Part shown: piece by piece, positions 1 through 8,156 of the stretch
Layout of the letters: every line of letters starts with the position of its first letter
How positions within the stretch are numbered: the first letter of the stretch is position 1
Origin: Vibrio sp. NTOU-M3
GTDB taxonomy: Bacteria; Pseudomonadota; Gammaproteobacteria; Enterobacterales; Vibrionaceae
Direction: 5' to 3'
NCBI RefSeq assembly: GCF_040869035.1
Contig: NZ_CP162101.1
Coordinates: 124,001-188,000 of the forward strand
DNA length: 64,000 bases
Program-made: the position numbers and the translations under genes
Notes under the pieces: generated by a model
Databases searched by the model: none
What the model was told of the DNA's origin: nothing
The model's input: the letters and a program-made list of their open reading frames with translations, nothing else

Positions 1-231
1 CGCACCAGCAGCAATGGTATTGTTTCCTGTAACCACATGCTCGGCTACGTTACCTGAACTGATTCCTTCCACGGTTGAGGTTGCCGCGATGCTGTCGAGG
101 TCAATGTAATACTGACCACCACGAGAGCTGTCCAGTTCTGTTTCAGACAGCTCAAAGTCAGTCAGCACTAGATCATCAGCATACGCAAATGTTGGAATGA
201 GTAATCCCAAGACGAACAGTGCTAAACGCAT
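1..231 (-). CDS. Exported protein, C-terminus cut by the window edge
   Basis: Seventy-seven residues are visible. They start with a clear signal peptide (MRLALFVLGLLIPTFAYA, predicted cleavage before DD). The mature part is acidic and Ser/Thr/Asn-rich and ends at the edge in a stretch reading GNNTIAAGA. The start lies 15 bases after the stop of the repeat protein at 247-840, so the two are probably co-transcribed. The pair sits divergent from a VpsT/CsgD-like regulator, which suggests a role in biofilm matrix or a surface fibre. I cannot assign a family with confidence; the style recalls small secreted proteins of amyloid (Fap-like or curli-like) clusters. The continuation to the left of the window would decide this. 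Confidence 0.7.
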   Translation of the reverse strand, partial: MRLALFVLGLLIPTFAYADDLVLTDFELSETELDSSRGGQYYIDLDSIAATSTVEGISSGNVAEHVVTGNNTIAAGA

Positions 232-246
232 GGCGAATCCCTCTAC

Positions 247-840
247 TTACTTGGTAAACACAGAGGCGTTAGTGGTTACGGCTTGTTGCACCATAGAATT
301 GGCCCCAGCATTTTGACCAACCGTTGTAATACCTGCTGTACCAGAGAATCCGTCTAGTGAGTTAGCACTTGAGACACGCTGATAGCCTAACAACGCAAGC
401 TGGGTATTCGTTGCCGAAACGTTTGAAATACTACCGTTAAGATCGGCATCTGCGACTACCATATCGCTTTCTAAAGAAATTGATGTATTGGTTGTCGTAG
501 TTGTCGTATTCAAACTGTCTGACCATGAATTGTTACCATCGTCACCATTTTCGTTATAGCTAAAGCTATTACCATCATCACCACCACCAATTGTCGTGGT
601 GTTTCCATCGTTTCCGTTCTCGTTATAACTGTTACCGTCATCACCATTACCGATGGTCGTATTGGTGTTGGTATGGTTATGCGTGTTGTTGTTACTAGCG
701 ACTGCGTTGTTACTTAATACATCATTGTGACTGGCTACATCATCACTACCAAAGGAATCATTAGAATTATTTGCTAACACGGCACCGCTGAATAGAAGAG
801 CGGACACTGCTACTGCCAAGCCTGTTTTTTGTAGATTCAT
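247..840 (-). CDS. Secreted low-complexity repeat protein, possible functional amyloid subunit
   Basis: This is a 197-residue exported protein. The start at 840 has a GGAG ribosome site and begins a signal peptide (MNLQKTGLAVAVSALLFSGAVLA); an upstream in-frame ATG at 924 would only prepend a charged tail. The mature chain is extremely Asn-, Gly-, Ser- and Thr-rich. Residues 61-80 and 82-103 are two near-copies of a unit with TTIG-GDDGNS-YNENG-DGN, followed by a Thr run. The last 40 residues carry GFSGTAGITTVGQNAGANSMVQQ, a pattern resembling the tail of Fap-type amyloid proteins. No cysteine is present, which suits an extracellular fibre subunit. It lies directly upstream of another exported protein and divergent from a CsgD-like regulator. 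The family is inferred from composition and context only. Confidence 0.72.
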   Translation of the reverse strand: MNLQKTGLAVAVSALLFSGAVLANNSNDSFGSDDVASHNDVLSNNAVASNNNTHNHTNTNTTIGNGDDGNSYNENGNDGNTTTIGGGDDGNSFSYNENGDDGNNSWSDSLNTTTTTTNTSISLESDMVVADADLNGSISNVSATNTQLALLGYQRVSSANSLDGFSGTAGITTVGQNAGANSMVQQAVTTNASVFTK

Positions 841-1367
841 AATATTCACTCCATCGTGTTTTGAAGGTTTTGTCCTTTCGATATGCCCGAAAGCAAAGTG
901 ATTATAGGAATCTATGCGCCACAAAAATTCTCATAAATGAGATGGCATTTTACGCAACTCATAGAATGAGATAATACGAAGGTTAACAAAGATATTTAGT
1001 TACTAAATTTCATAGGCTTACTGTCGGCTTATTAGAAAAGTATGAAAAAACCCATGGAATTAGCATTAGATTTCTATCACCCAAATCGAGCAGGTCTAAT
1101 ACTCTTTGTTGCGCAACAGTAAAAGGGGGAAACCGATCATACTAACTGGGAAAAAAAAGACCAATCAAACCTTATTTTATTAGCAAAACGTTTATTACTA
1201 ATAAATAAATCTAAACCTGACGACTACTCAAAAATGGCTATCTCTACAACCTATTTACCATTTTTAAAACGCTTTCAAGAGTTTAACTTATACTTCAATC
1301 AATAGGACGTTATTCATAACGTATCTAAATACAACGTTTTATTGGCTATGCATACGGAAAGGCTATT
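841..1367. other. Long intergenic region between the repeat-protein operon and the VpsT-like regulator
   Basis: These 527 bases separate two divergent transcripts and are AT-rich, so they should contain the promoters and regulatory sites of both. I see no RNA gene and no convincing perfect palindrome. A 26-codon reading frame at 1042-1122 (+) lacks a good ribosome site and was not called. The length is notable: csgD-type regulators and their targets often have large, heavily regulated upstream regions. Confidence 0.6.
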
Positions 1368-2015
1368 ATGGCTCCAACAACGCTCGTCATTCTGTCGGAC
1401 AACAATTTGCAAAGTAACTTAATCGAACAACAGCTTTTATGTTTAAGCGATGTTACGACTACCGCCGTGCATCCAGATAAGTTCAATCACCTTTGCAGTC
1501 GATTGACGATGGACTTGGTGATTCTCGATTTTCATTACCTCACCTACCTTGAGGATCTCGACATACTGCCTGATTTTGACCTACTTAATCTTGATATATT
1601 GGTTTACAACATTCCAGAATTGGGGCTTAACCACCCTTTTGTTCGCTGGCGCACATTAAGAGGGATGATCCTACAAACTGCGTGCGCGCAACACTTAATT
1701 GATGGTGTGAAATGTATTTTACAAGGTGGTATGTGGATACCACGACGGTATCTGGAAGAATTGATCATGCTTTATCGAGATCCGAGTAACATACGCGATT
1801 GCAGCTTTGATCAACTGACCGAAAGGGAGCGGCAAGTCCTCGATTTAGTGGTTCAGGGAAGCACAAACAAAGAGATCGCAAAGTTGCTATACCTATCAGA
1901 AAACACCGTTAAAACACATATTTACAAGGTATACCGCAAACTTAATGTCCACTGTAGAAGTGAAGCCAGCAAACTGGTTAAGCAAGCTCGAGGAAATAGC
2001 AGTTCGTCCAATTAG
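1368..2015 (+). CDS. LuxR/FixJ-type regulator of the VpsT/CsgD group
   Basis: This is a 215-residue transcription factor. Residues 1-120 form a receiver-like domain (LVILDFHYLTY near residue 50) that lacks the full acidic pocket of a phosphorylated receiver. Residues 150-205 are a LuxR-type helix-turn-helix (LTERERQVLDLVVQGSTNKEIAKLLYLS is the core region). Between them, residues 123-126 read WIPR, exactly where VpsT carries its cyclic-di-GMP motif W[FLM][TS]R. It is therefore probably a VpsT/CsgD relative controlling matrix genes, although the third motif position is Pro here. It is transcribed away from two exported proteins, one amyloid-like, which are its likely targets. Its stop codon abuts the convergent phosphopantetheinyl transferase gene. 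Confidence 0.85.
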   Translation: MAPTTLVILSDNNLQSNLIEQQLLCLSDVTTTAVHPDKFNHLCSRLTMDLVILDFHYLTYLEDLDILPDFDLLNLDILVYNIPELGLNHPFVRWRTLRGMILQTACAQHLIDGVKCILQGGMWIPRRYLEELIMLYRDPSNIRDCSFDQLTERERQVLDLVVQGSTNKEIAKLLYLSENTVKTHIYKVYRKLNVHCRSEASKLVKQARGNSSSSN

Positions 2016-2711
2016 TCAGTGTTTCAGGTGACTTTCGCCAATCACACACCATGTGATGTAATGTGCATCATCCATCATTGAATAACGGACTTTAATATTC
2101 ATCTCATTATTCAAATATTCATCGAGAACAGGCGTTGTTGCAAAAGTCAGTTCTTGTTTAGCACAATCAATCTGCTCAAGAATGACTGAATCAAAATCTA
2201 AAATCTGCTGAATGGTAGGGAAAATCGCTTTATAGATCGCCTCTTTTGCGGAAAAGATTAACGTTAGAAACTGACAAAAATCACTAAAATGACCAGCAAA
2301 ATGCCGTTCGTTGAGCGAGACAATTTGTGATGAAAGTTGATTCGCCCACTCGCGAGACATCACTTTCTCGATATCTACCCCTACCCCAGCGACATCTTCA
2401 CTACGGTGAGCAACGGATGCGACAGCATGCCCCACACAATGGGAAATAGACCCTACAATATCTTCAGGCCAAACGGGTTCATTCCCACAACCAATACCAA
2501 TACTGTCGGTAGCTTCATGACCTAAATAGTTTAATGCTTGGTGTGCACACGCTCGTCCTGCTAAGAATTCACAGCGGCGCTTAAGTACCGCTTTACCAAA
2601 ATCACTTGGTAAAGGGATACCTTGCAACTCTATATGCGATATAAAATCAGGGCTGTAATCCACGCTTAGGTAGCGGGAAACCAAGTTATCAGGCCACGGA
2701 AAAAGCTTCAT
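2016..2711 (-). CDS. 4'-phosphopantetheinyl transferase, Sfp/EntD type
   Basis: This 231-residue enzyme transfers phosphopantetheine from coenzyme A onto a serine of carrier-protein domains in non-ribosomal peptide, polyketide or lipid synthases. Family motifs are present: ISHC near residue 90, GVGVDIE near 110 (Mg-binding Asp and Glu), and FSAKEAIYKAI near 155. Its length fits the EntD/AngD/VibD branch, which activates siderophore synthetases. The promoter contains a near-perfect Fur box at 2732-2750, so iron limitation should induce it. No siderophore synthetase lies in this window, so it probably acts in trans on a system encoded elsewhere. Confidence 0.9.
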   Translation of the reverse strand: MKLFPWPDNLVSRYLSVDYSPDFISHIELQGIPLPSDFGKAVLKRRCEFLAGRACAHQALNYLGHEATDSIGIGCGNEPVWPEDIVGSISHCVGHAVASVAHRSEDVAGVGVDIEKVMSREWANQLSSQIVSLNERHFAGHFSDFCQFLTLIFSAKEAIYKAIFPTIQQILDFDSVILEQIDCAKQELTFATTPVLDEYLNNEMNIKVRYSMMDDAHYITWCVIGESHLKH

Positions 2712-2731
2712 GAAACTTACAAAAACTATTT

Positions 2732-2750
2732 TATAATGAGAATTATTATC
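2732..2750. promoter_or_regulatory. Fur box upstream of the phosphopantetheinyl transferase gene
   Basis: The sequence TATAATGAGAATTATTATC matches the 19-base Fur consensus (GATAATGATAATCATTATC) at 16 of 19 positions. It lies 21 bases upstream of the start codon at 2711, where it would overlap the promoter. Repression by iron-loaded Fur follows from the known role of the site. Confidence 0.85.
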
Positions 2751-2780
2751 TTATATCGATGATCGTTTTGAAAGTCGTTA

Positions 2781-3254
2781 TCACTTATCTTTGTTCGCAA
2801 ACCCTTTCAGCGTATCAGCCTGCCCGTACATTTTGGCAAACTCAGATAACGTCAACCCTGCTTTATTGGGTCGGTCAGAACAGGTTTGTTGATAGAGGGT
2901 TTTAGCGATTGATAGCTCACCTTTAATTAATGCCCCCATCAGAGCAGTGTTACCACGTTTATCACGAGCACATGCATCTGCACCATTTTGAATCAATAAC
3001 TCCACCGCTTTGGATTGGCCATTGTATGCTGCGATCATCAATGCGGTATAACTTTCAAGATTACGTAAGTTGATTGGGAATCCAGCATTAATAAACTGCT
3101 CCAGAACATCGACTTCTCCTATCCGCGCAGCAGCGAAAAAGTAAGCAGAGATTTGTTGAGCATCTTCTTTTTCAGAGGGGCTGCCAAATACGGTTTGGCT
3201 TACTCCTCCAACCAATAATATGACCATGAATACACTACGCCACAGACGTTTCAT
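2781..3254 (-). CDS. ankB: Periplasmic ankyrin-repeat protein, catalase partner
   Basis: This 157-residue exported protein has a signal peptide (MKRLWRSVFMVILLVGGVSQTVFG) and then about three ankyrin repeats. The repeats show the motifs SYTALMIAAYNGQSKAVELLIQNGAD and GNTALMGALIKGELSIAKTL (each about one repeat unit). The start at 3254 follows a strong GGAGG site, in preference to an upstream ATG at 3293. It lies about 100 bases downstream of a periplasmic catalase gene on the same strand. In Pseudomonas aeruginosa the equivalent katB-ankB pair is known, and AnkB is needed for full KatB activity. The same role is inferred here. Confidence 0.85.
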   Translation of the reverse strand: MKRLWRSVFMVILLVGGVSQTVFGSPSEKEDAQQISAYFFAAARIGEVDVLEQFINAGFPINLRNLESYTALMIAAYNGQSKAVELLIQNGADACARDKRGNTALMGALIKGELSIAKTLYQQTCSDRPNKAGLTLSEFAKMYGQADTLKGFANKDK

Positions 3255-3286
3255 AATGAGCCTCCAGTCAACTATCTGATATAAAA

Positions 3287-3347
3287 GGCCCATGAGGCAT
3301 CCTCTAGATTCCGGGCAGAAAAGAGCGGATTGTTTACCTCATGGGCC
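3287..3347 (-). terminator. Hairpin between katB and ankB (partial terminator or attenuator)
   Basis: Two perfect 11-base inverted arms, GGCCCATGAGG at 3287-3297 and CCTCATGGGCC at 3337-3347, enclose 39 bases. Read on the minus strand, the stem is followed directly by TTTTATAT, as in a rho-independent terminator. It follows the katB stop and precedes the ankB start, so it may let only part of the transcript continue into ankB. The large loop makes it less than ideal. Confidence 0.6.
3313..3326. repeat. Right-hand copy of a 14-base inverted repeat flanking katB
   Basis: GGGCAGAAAAGAGC here is the exact reverse complement of the 14 bases at 4889-4902. The two copies bracket the catalase gene, one in its 3' untranslated region (inside the loop of the katB-ankB hairpin) and one in its 5' leader. 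Confidence 0.75.
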
Positions 3348-3354
3348 AAACCGA

Positions 3355-4863
3355 TTACATTTCTGCTAGTTTCTCTACACGGCTTAAATTACCGTTAACA
3401 GCTTTAGTTAGCTTACTTCCGTAGTCCTTATCAGCTCGATAGAAGTAACTCAGCATGATGTGTTTTGTTTCATCATCCTGAACTTTTCCTAAATCTCCGG
3501 CCAGATTGACGATGAGATCTTTCTGATCTTGCTTACTTAGCCCACGGTAAAACTCCCCAGCTTGGTAGAAATTACGCGGATTCGAGATTGCTTTCTGTTG
3601 CACAGTTCCAACTAGTGCCGTTTCCACCGCCCTTGCACTGTCATCTTCCTTCAGCGGTAAAATACGGCTAGGCTCATAGTTCACGCCTGAATCCGTCAAA
3701 CTGCCATTTCCGGCGCCATCTTGGTTATGGTTACTCACTATCGCTTTTGGTTTGTTTACGGGCAGCTGGAATAAGTTTGCTCCAACGCGGTAGAGCTGCG
3801 TATCAGCATAAGCAAATAAACGACCTTGTAACAAACGGTCTTCCGAAGGCTCAATTCCCGGAATTAAATTAGAAGGCGCGAATGCCGATTGTTCTGTTTC
3901 CTGAAAAAAGTTCTTTGGTACCCGATTAAGAATCATGGTTCCAACTTTTTGATCCGGAATATTCAGCCACACTTTGGTCGCATCAAGACCATTGTAATCC
4001 AGTTCGCTAAGCTGCGTTGGTGTCAACACCTTAACGTATAGGTCCCACTTAGGGTTGTTTCCTTTACCGATCTCGCTATACAGATCATTAGTTAAGTGAT
4101 TAAAATCCATACCTTGTACTTTCGCGAGGTCATCAGGCCCTAAACTCTCTATCCCTTGTTGGCTCTTCCATTGAAACTTAACGTATTTAACATCGCCCTG
4201 TTGGTTTATCCATTTGTACGCATGAACACCAAAACCATCCATAGTTCGGTAGCTCTTCGGCGTGCCTCGGTTGGAGTAAACCCAGCTCAACATATGAGTT
4301 GAACCCGGTTCATGACTAAAGAAGTCAAAAAATCGATTAGGATCTTGTACGTTGGTAATGGGTGACGGTTTCAATGAATGAACCATATCAGGGAATTTAA
4401 TCGAATCCCGAATAAAGAATACGGGTAGATTATTTCCCACTAAGTCCCAGTTGCCTTGTTCAGTATAAAACTTGGTGGCAAACCCGCGGGGATCACGTAA
4501 GGTTTCTGGTGAACCTTTTGAGTGAATAACCGTAGAAAAGCGCACGAAAACAGGCGTTACTTTGCCTTTCTCGCTAAAAGGATCGGCAATGGTTAGATCA
4601 CTAAAATCACCACTAGATACGAATTCCCCGTACGCGCCAGTTCCTCTTGCATGAACCACACGTTCAGGAATACGCTCACGAGCAAAACGTTGCAGTTTTT
4701 GGATCAACTGAACATCTTGCAACAAGACACTACCATTAGGCCCTGCCGTCAGTGAATTTTGGTTATCACCAACTGGTGCACCATTGTCTCTGGTAAGAGT
4801 TTGTGCCTGAACGCTAAACGCCAGACCCATTGAAATAATTAAGAAGCTTTTTGACATACGCAT
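3355..4863 (-). CDS. katB: Periplasmic monofunctional heme catalase
   Basis: This 502-residue clade-type catalase decomposes hydrogen peroxide. The start at 4863 has GGAG at proper spacing and opens a signal peptide (MRMSKSFLIISMGLAFSVQA), so the enzyme should be exported. Visible catalytic features are His71 in the VVHARGTGAYGEF segment, the Asn144-Asn145 pair in GNWDLVGNNLPVFFIRD, and the heme-ligand Tyr in RLFAYADTQLYR. Length and motifs fit small-subunit catalases. An ankyrin-repeat partner follows downstream. The gene is bracketed by an exact 14-base inverted repeat (3313-3326 and 4889-4902). OxyR control is likely from family knowledge, but I did not identify a site. Confidence 0.95.
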   Translation of the reverse strand: MRMSKSFLIISMGLAFSVQAQTLTRDNGAPVGDNQNSLTAGPNGSVLLQDVQLIQKLQRFARERIPERVVHARGTGAYGEFVSSGDFSDLTIADPFSEKGKVTPVFVRFSTVIHSKGSPETLRDPRGFATKFYTEQGNWDLVGNNLPVFFIRDSIKFPDMVHSLKPSPITNVQDPNRFFDFFSHEPGSTHMLSWVYSNRGTPKSYRTMDGFGVHAYKWINQQGDVKYVKFQWKSQQGIESLGPDDLAKVQGMDFNHLTNDLYSEIGKGNNPKWDLYVKVLTPTQLSELDYNGLDATKVWLNIPDQKVGTMILNRVPKNFFQETEQSAFAPSNLIPGIEPSEDRLLQGRLFAYADTQLYRVGANLFQLPVNKPKAIVSNHNQDGAGNGSLTDSGVNYEPSRILPLKEDDSARAVETALVGTVQQKAISNPRNFYQAGEFYRGLSKQDQKDLIVNLAGDLGKVQDDETKHIMLSYFYRADKDYGSKLTKAVNGNLSRVEKLAEM

Positions 4864-4888
4864 AGTTGCTCTCCAATGCATGACAAAA

Positions 4889-4902
4889 GCTCTTTTCTGC
4901 CC
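4889..4902. repeat. Left-hand copy of a 14-base inverted repeat flanking katB
   Basis: GCTCTTTTCTGCCC, exact reverse complement of 3313-3326. It lies in the katB 5' leader, 26-39 bases upstream of the start codon. The two copies could pair in the katB mRNA or be duplicated protein-binding sites. Confidence 0.75.
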
Positions 4903-5088
4903 AAACGCAGTATAGCTCTATGAATAAACTCGATTAAAATGGGTAATTACGATTAATTTCTATCGAAAAAAGCGATGATATAGACAAGCCCTTACCAAAC
5001 AAGGTGTATAAGGATTGGATAGCGCCCCTTTACAGGGTGAGAATTCCCCTTACAATGTGCGCAAACTTTATTTTTTAAGGTCATTCTT

Positions 5089-6024
5089 ATGTCAATCCAG
5101 TGGTTTCCGGGCCACATGCACAAAGCCCGCAAAGAAATCGAAGAAGCGATTCCTCAGGTCGATGTCATCATCGAAGTGTTGGATGCTCGAATCCCTTTCA
5201 GTAGTGAAAACCCGATGATCTCACAAATCCGTGGTGAAAAACCGGTAGTAAAAGTACTGAACAAGCGAGATCTAGCCGACCCAGAGTTAACTCAGCTTTG
5301 GATTGATCACTTTGAAAAAGAAAAGAATGTTAAAGCAATGGCGATCACCACTTCTAATCCACAAGAAGTGAACAAAATCCTTGAGCTTTGCCGTAAGCTG
5401 GCACCTCACCGCGAAGAAATTGGCAAAAACATTCGCACTATGATTATGGGGATCCCAAACGTAGGGAAATCAACCATTATTAATACGCTTGCTGGCCGCA
5501 CCATCGCTCAAACGGGTAACCAACCTGCTGTCACCCGCCGTCAACAACGTATTAATCTACAAAATGGCATCGTTTTATCTGATACTCCGGGGATCTTGTG
5601 GCCTAAGGTTGAGAACCCACATAGCGGTTTCCGCCTTGCAGCAACAGGCGCGGTAAAAGATACCGCCATGGAATATGATGAAGTGGCCTTTTACACGGTT
5701 GAGTACCTTGCAAAAGCCTACCCTGAACGTTTGAAAGAGCGCTATCAAATCGAAGAGTTACCAGAGAGTGACATTGAGCTAATGGAAGAAATTGGACGCC
5801 GTCGTGGTGCTCTACGCTCTGGCGGCCGTGTTGATTTGCATAAATGCTCGGAAATTTTATTGCACGAACTTCGAGGTGGCACGCTTGGTCAAGTGACCTT
5901 AGAACTTCCAGAGATGATCACACAAGAGCTGATTGAAGTTGAAATTGAAGCAACCAAAAAAGCCGAAGAAAAAGCGAAGCGAAAAGAAGAGCGTCGTAAA
6001 CGTTATCTGAAAAATAAACGCTAA
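5089..6024 (+). CDS. ylqF: Ribosome biogenesis GTPase YlqF/RbgA
   Basis: This 311-residue circularly permuted GTPase acts in late assembly of the large ribosomal subunit. The G motifs appear in permuted order: NKRD (G4) near residue 59, the TTS region (G5) near 85, GIPNVGKST (G1, P-loop) near 120, the PAVTRR switch region (G2) near 147, and DTPG (G3) near 170. The permutation, the N-terminal WFPGHMHKA motif and the basic Lys/Arg-rich C-terminus are characteristic. It is divergent from katB and is followed by a 12-base-pair hairpin. Confidence 0.94.
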   Translation: MSIQWFPGHMHKARKEIEEAIPQVDVIIEVLDARIPFSSENPMISQIRGEKPVVKVLNKRDLADPELTQLWIDHFEKEKNVKAMAITTSNPQEVNKILELCRKLAPHREEIGKNIRTMIMGIPNVGKSTIINTLAGRTIAQTGNQPAVTRRQQRINLQNGIVLSDTPGILWPKVENPHSGFRLAATGAVKDTAMEYDEVAFYTVEYLAKAYPERLKERYQIEELPESDIELMEEIGRRRGALRSGGRVDLHKCSEILLHELRGGTLGQVTLELPEMITQELIEVEIEATKKAEEKAKRKEERRKRYLKNKR

Positions 6025-6032
6025 GCGATTTT

Positions 6033-6060
6033 TGTTCAGGGATGATTCCATCCCTGAACA
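6033..6060. terminator. Hairpin between convergent ylqF and the solute-binding protein gene
   Basis: Perfect 12-base arms TGTTCAGGGATG and CATCCCTGAACA enclose four bases. Neither strand has a strong T-run after the stem (the T-run lies before it on the plus strand), so it is a weak bidirectional terminator or an mRNA 3'-end stabiliser. Confidence 0.6.
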
Positions 6061-6093
6061 GCTTCTATTGAGTTTCCCACAACCATTACACAT

Positions 6094-6879
6094 TTAATTG
6101 AGCGCATAACGAGTTAAAATCTCGTCATACTCACCACTTGCTTTAATTCTCTCCAAGCTGTCATTAAAGCTCTTGAGCAATTCACTAGCATTTGGATAAT
6201 CTGGCGACACCATCAAATAAGAATCCCAATCCGGATTGCCACTTTCGCCGATCAGTTCTTGAAATGTAATATCCAAGGTTGAAAAGAGATGCGTTTCTCC
6301 CGGATATAATTGTTCAATCAAGTACCAACCTAAAACAGGATCCATCTGCACAAAATCGACACGCTCTTTGTATAGCCGATGAACATTCAGATCATCACTA
6401 ATGACCCGTTCCATTTCGATACCTATCTGGGACATCACTTCTACAGATGCATCTCCTGCTAACACAGCAAACTTATAAGGCTTAAAATCCGCCCATGTTT
6501 TGATCTCTGGAACACTTTTTAGCTTGCTGGTTTTGTAAAAGAATTTACCGGAAGGATTGATAAGCAAGCGTTCTGAAAAAACAAAGTCTTTCTTGCGCTC
6601 AGGAGTAATCGCATAAGGGAAGAAACCGAAAGCCTCACCATTTTTCAGCATTTTCTCCCCTCTTTCCCACGGAACAAACGAAAGTTTAGCGTCAATACCC
6701 ATCTCATTTATCGTCGCAGAAACAATTTCGGTAATTAGGCCACCATTATCGATGTAGGCAGAGGTATATGGAGGCCACTCTCCAGTAATAAATACTACCG
6801 GTAAGGGTTCATCAGCGTGCGCTGGCAGCAAATAAAAAGAACACAATAATAACCGTGTGATGATAGCTTTCAACGTCAT
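6094..6879 (-). CDS. Periplasmic solute-binding protein, SBP_bac_3 family
   Basis: This 261-residue protein has a signal peptide ending in LLPAHA. The remainder resembles the extracellular solute-binding family 3 used by polar amino-acid ABC importers and by some sensor proteins. Typical elements are EWPPYTS near residue 33, GGLITEIV near 45, and the middle segment FKFAVLAGD-like around 135. No ABC permease or ATPase lies alongside. Many solitary Vibrio members of this family have unknown ligands and no transporter, so the ligand cannot be stated. Confidence 0.8.
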   Translation of the reverse strand: MTLKAIITRLLLCSFYLLPAHADEPLPVVFITGEWPPYTSAYIDNGGLITEIVSATINEMGIDAKLSFVPWERGEKMLKNGEAFGFFPYAITPERKKDFVFSERLLINPSGKFFYKTSKLKSVPEIKTWADFKPYKFAVLAGDASVEVMSQIGIEMERVISDDLNVHRLYKERVDFVQMDPVLGWYLIEQLYPGETHLFSTLDITFQELIGESGNPDWDSYLMVSPDYPNASELLKSFNDSLERIKASGEYDEILTRYALN

Positions 6880-7035
6880 TGGTATAGTCTTCCTTCAAAT
6901 CATGGGACTGCTTAAACAGTATAGCCAATGACGATATGTTCACTCTTTTAAAAATAATCAGTCTAAGAAACGAAAAAGCATTATTAAGTTAAAATTCAAG
7001 TAATAACGATATGATATTAATTATAAAGATGAATA

Positions 7036-8130
7036 TTATTTGACATACCTTGGATAATCACAATAACCATATTCACCACCACCAAACAATGTTGTTGGGT
7101 CGAGTTTAGCTAAAGGCATATTAAATTGCATGCGTCTCACTAAATCTGGGTTTGCAATAAAAGCTCGACCAAAGGCAACTAGATCTGCGTAACCTTTCTC
7201 TAAAATTCGGCTAGCCCGTTTAAGATCGTACCGCCCGGCTACAATAATACAATTAGAAAAACGATGGCGTAACTCCGCTCGAAAAGAGTCGGAAATTTCA
7301 GGAGCGTCGTTCCAATCTGCTTCTGATAAGTGTAAATAGGCGATATCTCGCAACTGCAATTTTATGGCCAAATCTAGAGTTGTTGACACAATGTCAGGAC
7401 ATGACATATCTTTCCGAGTGACATATGGCGATAACCTAACTGCAGTTCGATTTACACCGATGCGGTTTGCAACTGCATCAACAACTTCAAGTAAGAATCG
7501 AGAACGTTTTTCTTTATTACCCCCATAACAGTCTGTTCTTGTATTAGAGCAGGTACGAAGAAACTGATCTATCAGATAACCATTTCCCCCCTGAATTTCA
7601 ACACCATCAAATCCTGCTTCAATCGACTTTTCTGCTGCATCTGCAAAATTACCAACAACTCTTCTAATATCTTCCAAACACATTTCTCTGGGTTTTACAC
7701 ACGCAACCATTTCTCCATTTCGATCTTCATTGGCAATCCATACATAGGTGTCTTGAGGTTTTATTGCTGATGGTGCAATTGGTCTTTGACCATTTAATAA
7801 ACTCGGGTGTGATACTCTGCCAGCATGCCATAGCTGGTTAAAAATTTTACTCCCTTTTGCATGAACCAAGCTTGTTACAATTTTCCAATTTTGCAATTGT
7901 TGATTCGTATAAATACCGGGAGTTGAAGAATAGCCTTGTGCATCTTCAGATACCTGCGTTGCCTCGCTGATAATTAAACCTGCAGTTGCACGTTGAGCAT
8001 AGTACTCAGCCATTAAAATATTCGGCAAGTTTCCCGGCTGACTGCATCTAGCCCTAGTCATTGGGGCCATAACGATTCTATTATTTAATGGGATTCCTTT
8101 AATAATAATTGGGTTAAAAATATTAGCCAT
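7036..8130 (-). CDS. Old yellow enzyme family flavin oxidoreductase (alkene reductase)
   Basis: This 364-residue TIM-barrel flavoprotein belongs to the NemA/OYE family, which reduces activated C=C bonds or nitro-esters with NAD(P)H. Visible motifs are the N-terminal NRIVMAPMTRAR, QLWHAGRVSHPS near residue 100, and GFDGVEIQGGNGYLIDQF near 175-190. The C-terminal FMN-phosphate region reads DLVAFGRAFIANPDLV. The usual substrate-binding pair in this stretch is His-x-x-His/Asn; here the first member is Gln180 while Asn183 and Tyr185 are kept. The change may alter ligand preference. It lies in an AT-rich accessory patch downstream of a GGDEF gene. Confidence 0.9.
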   Translation of the reverse strand: MANIFNPIIIKGIPLNNRIVMAPMTRARCSQPGNLPNILMAEYYAQRATAGLIISEATQVSEDAQGYSSTPGIYTNQQLQNWKIVTSLVHAKGSKIFNQLWHAGRVSHPSLLNGQRPIAPSAIKPQDTYVWIANEDRNGEMVACVKPREMCLEDIRRVVGNFADAAEKSIEAGFDGVEIQGGNGYLIDQFLRTCSNTRTDCYGGNKEKRSRFLLEVVDAVANRIGVNRTAVRLSPYVTRKDMSCPDIVSTTLDLAIKLQLRDIAYLHLSEADWNDAPEISDSFRAELRHRFSNCIIVAGRYDLKRASRILEKGYADLVAFGRAFIANPDLVRRMQFNMPLAKLDPTTLFGGGEYGYCDYPRYVK

Positions 8131-8156
8131 GATTATCTACCTTATTAACTTATAAA

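Noticed and set aside
1042..1122. 26-codon open frame in the gap before the VpsT-like regulator
   Set aside because: Very short, with no good ribosome site and no recognisable features; the region is better explained as promoter DNA.
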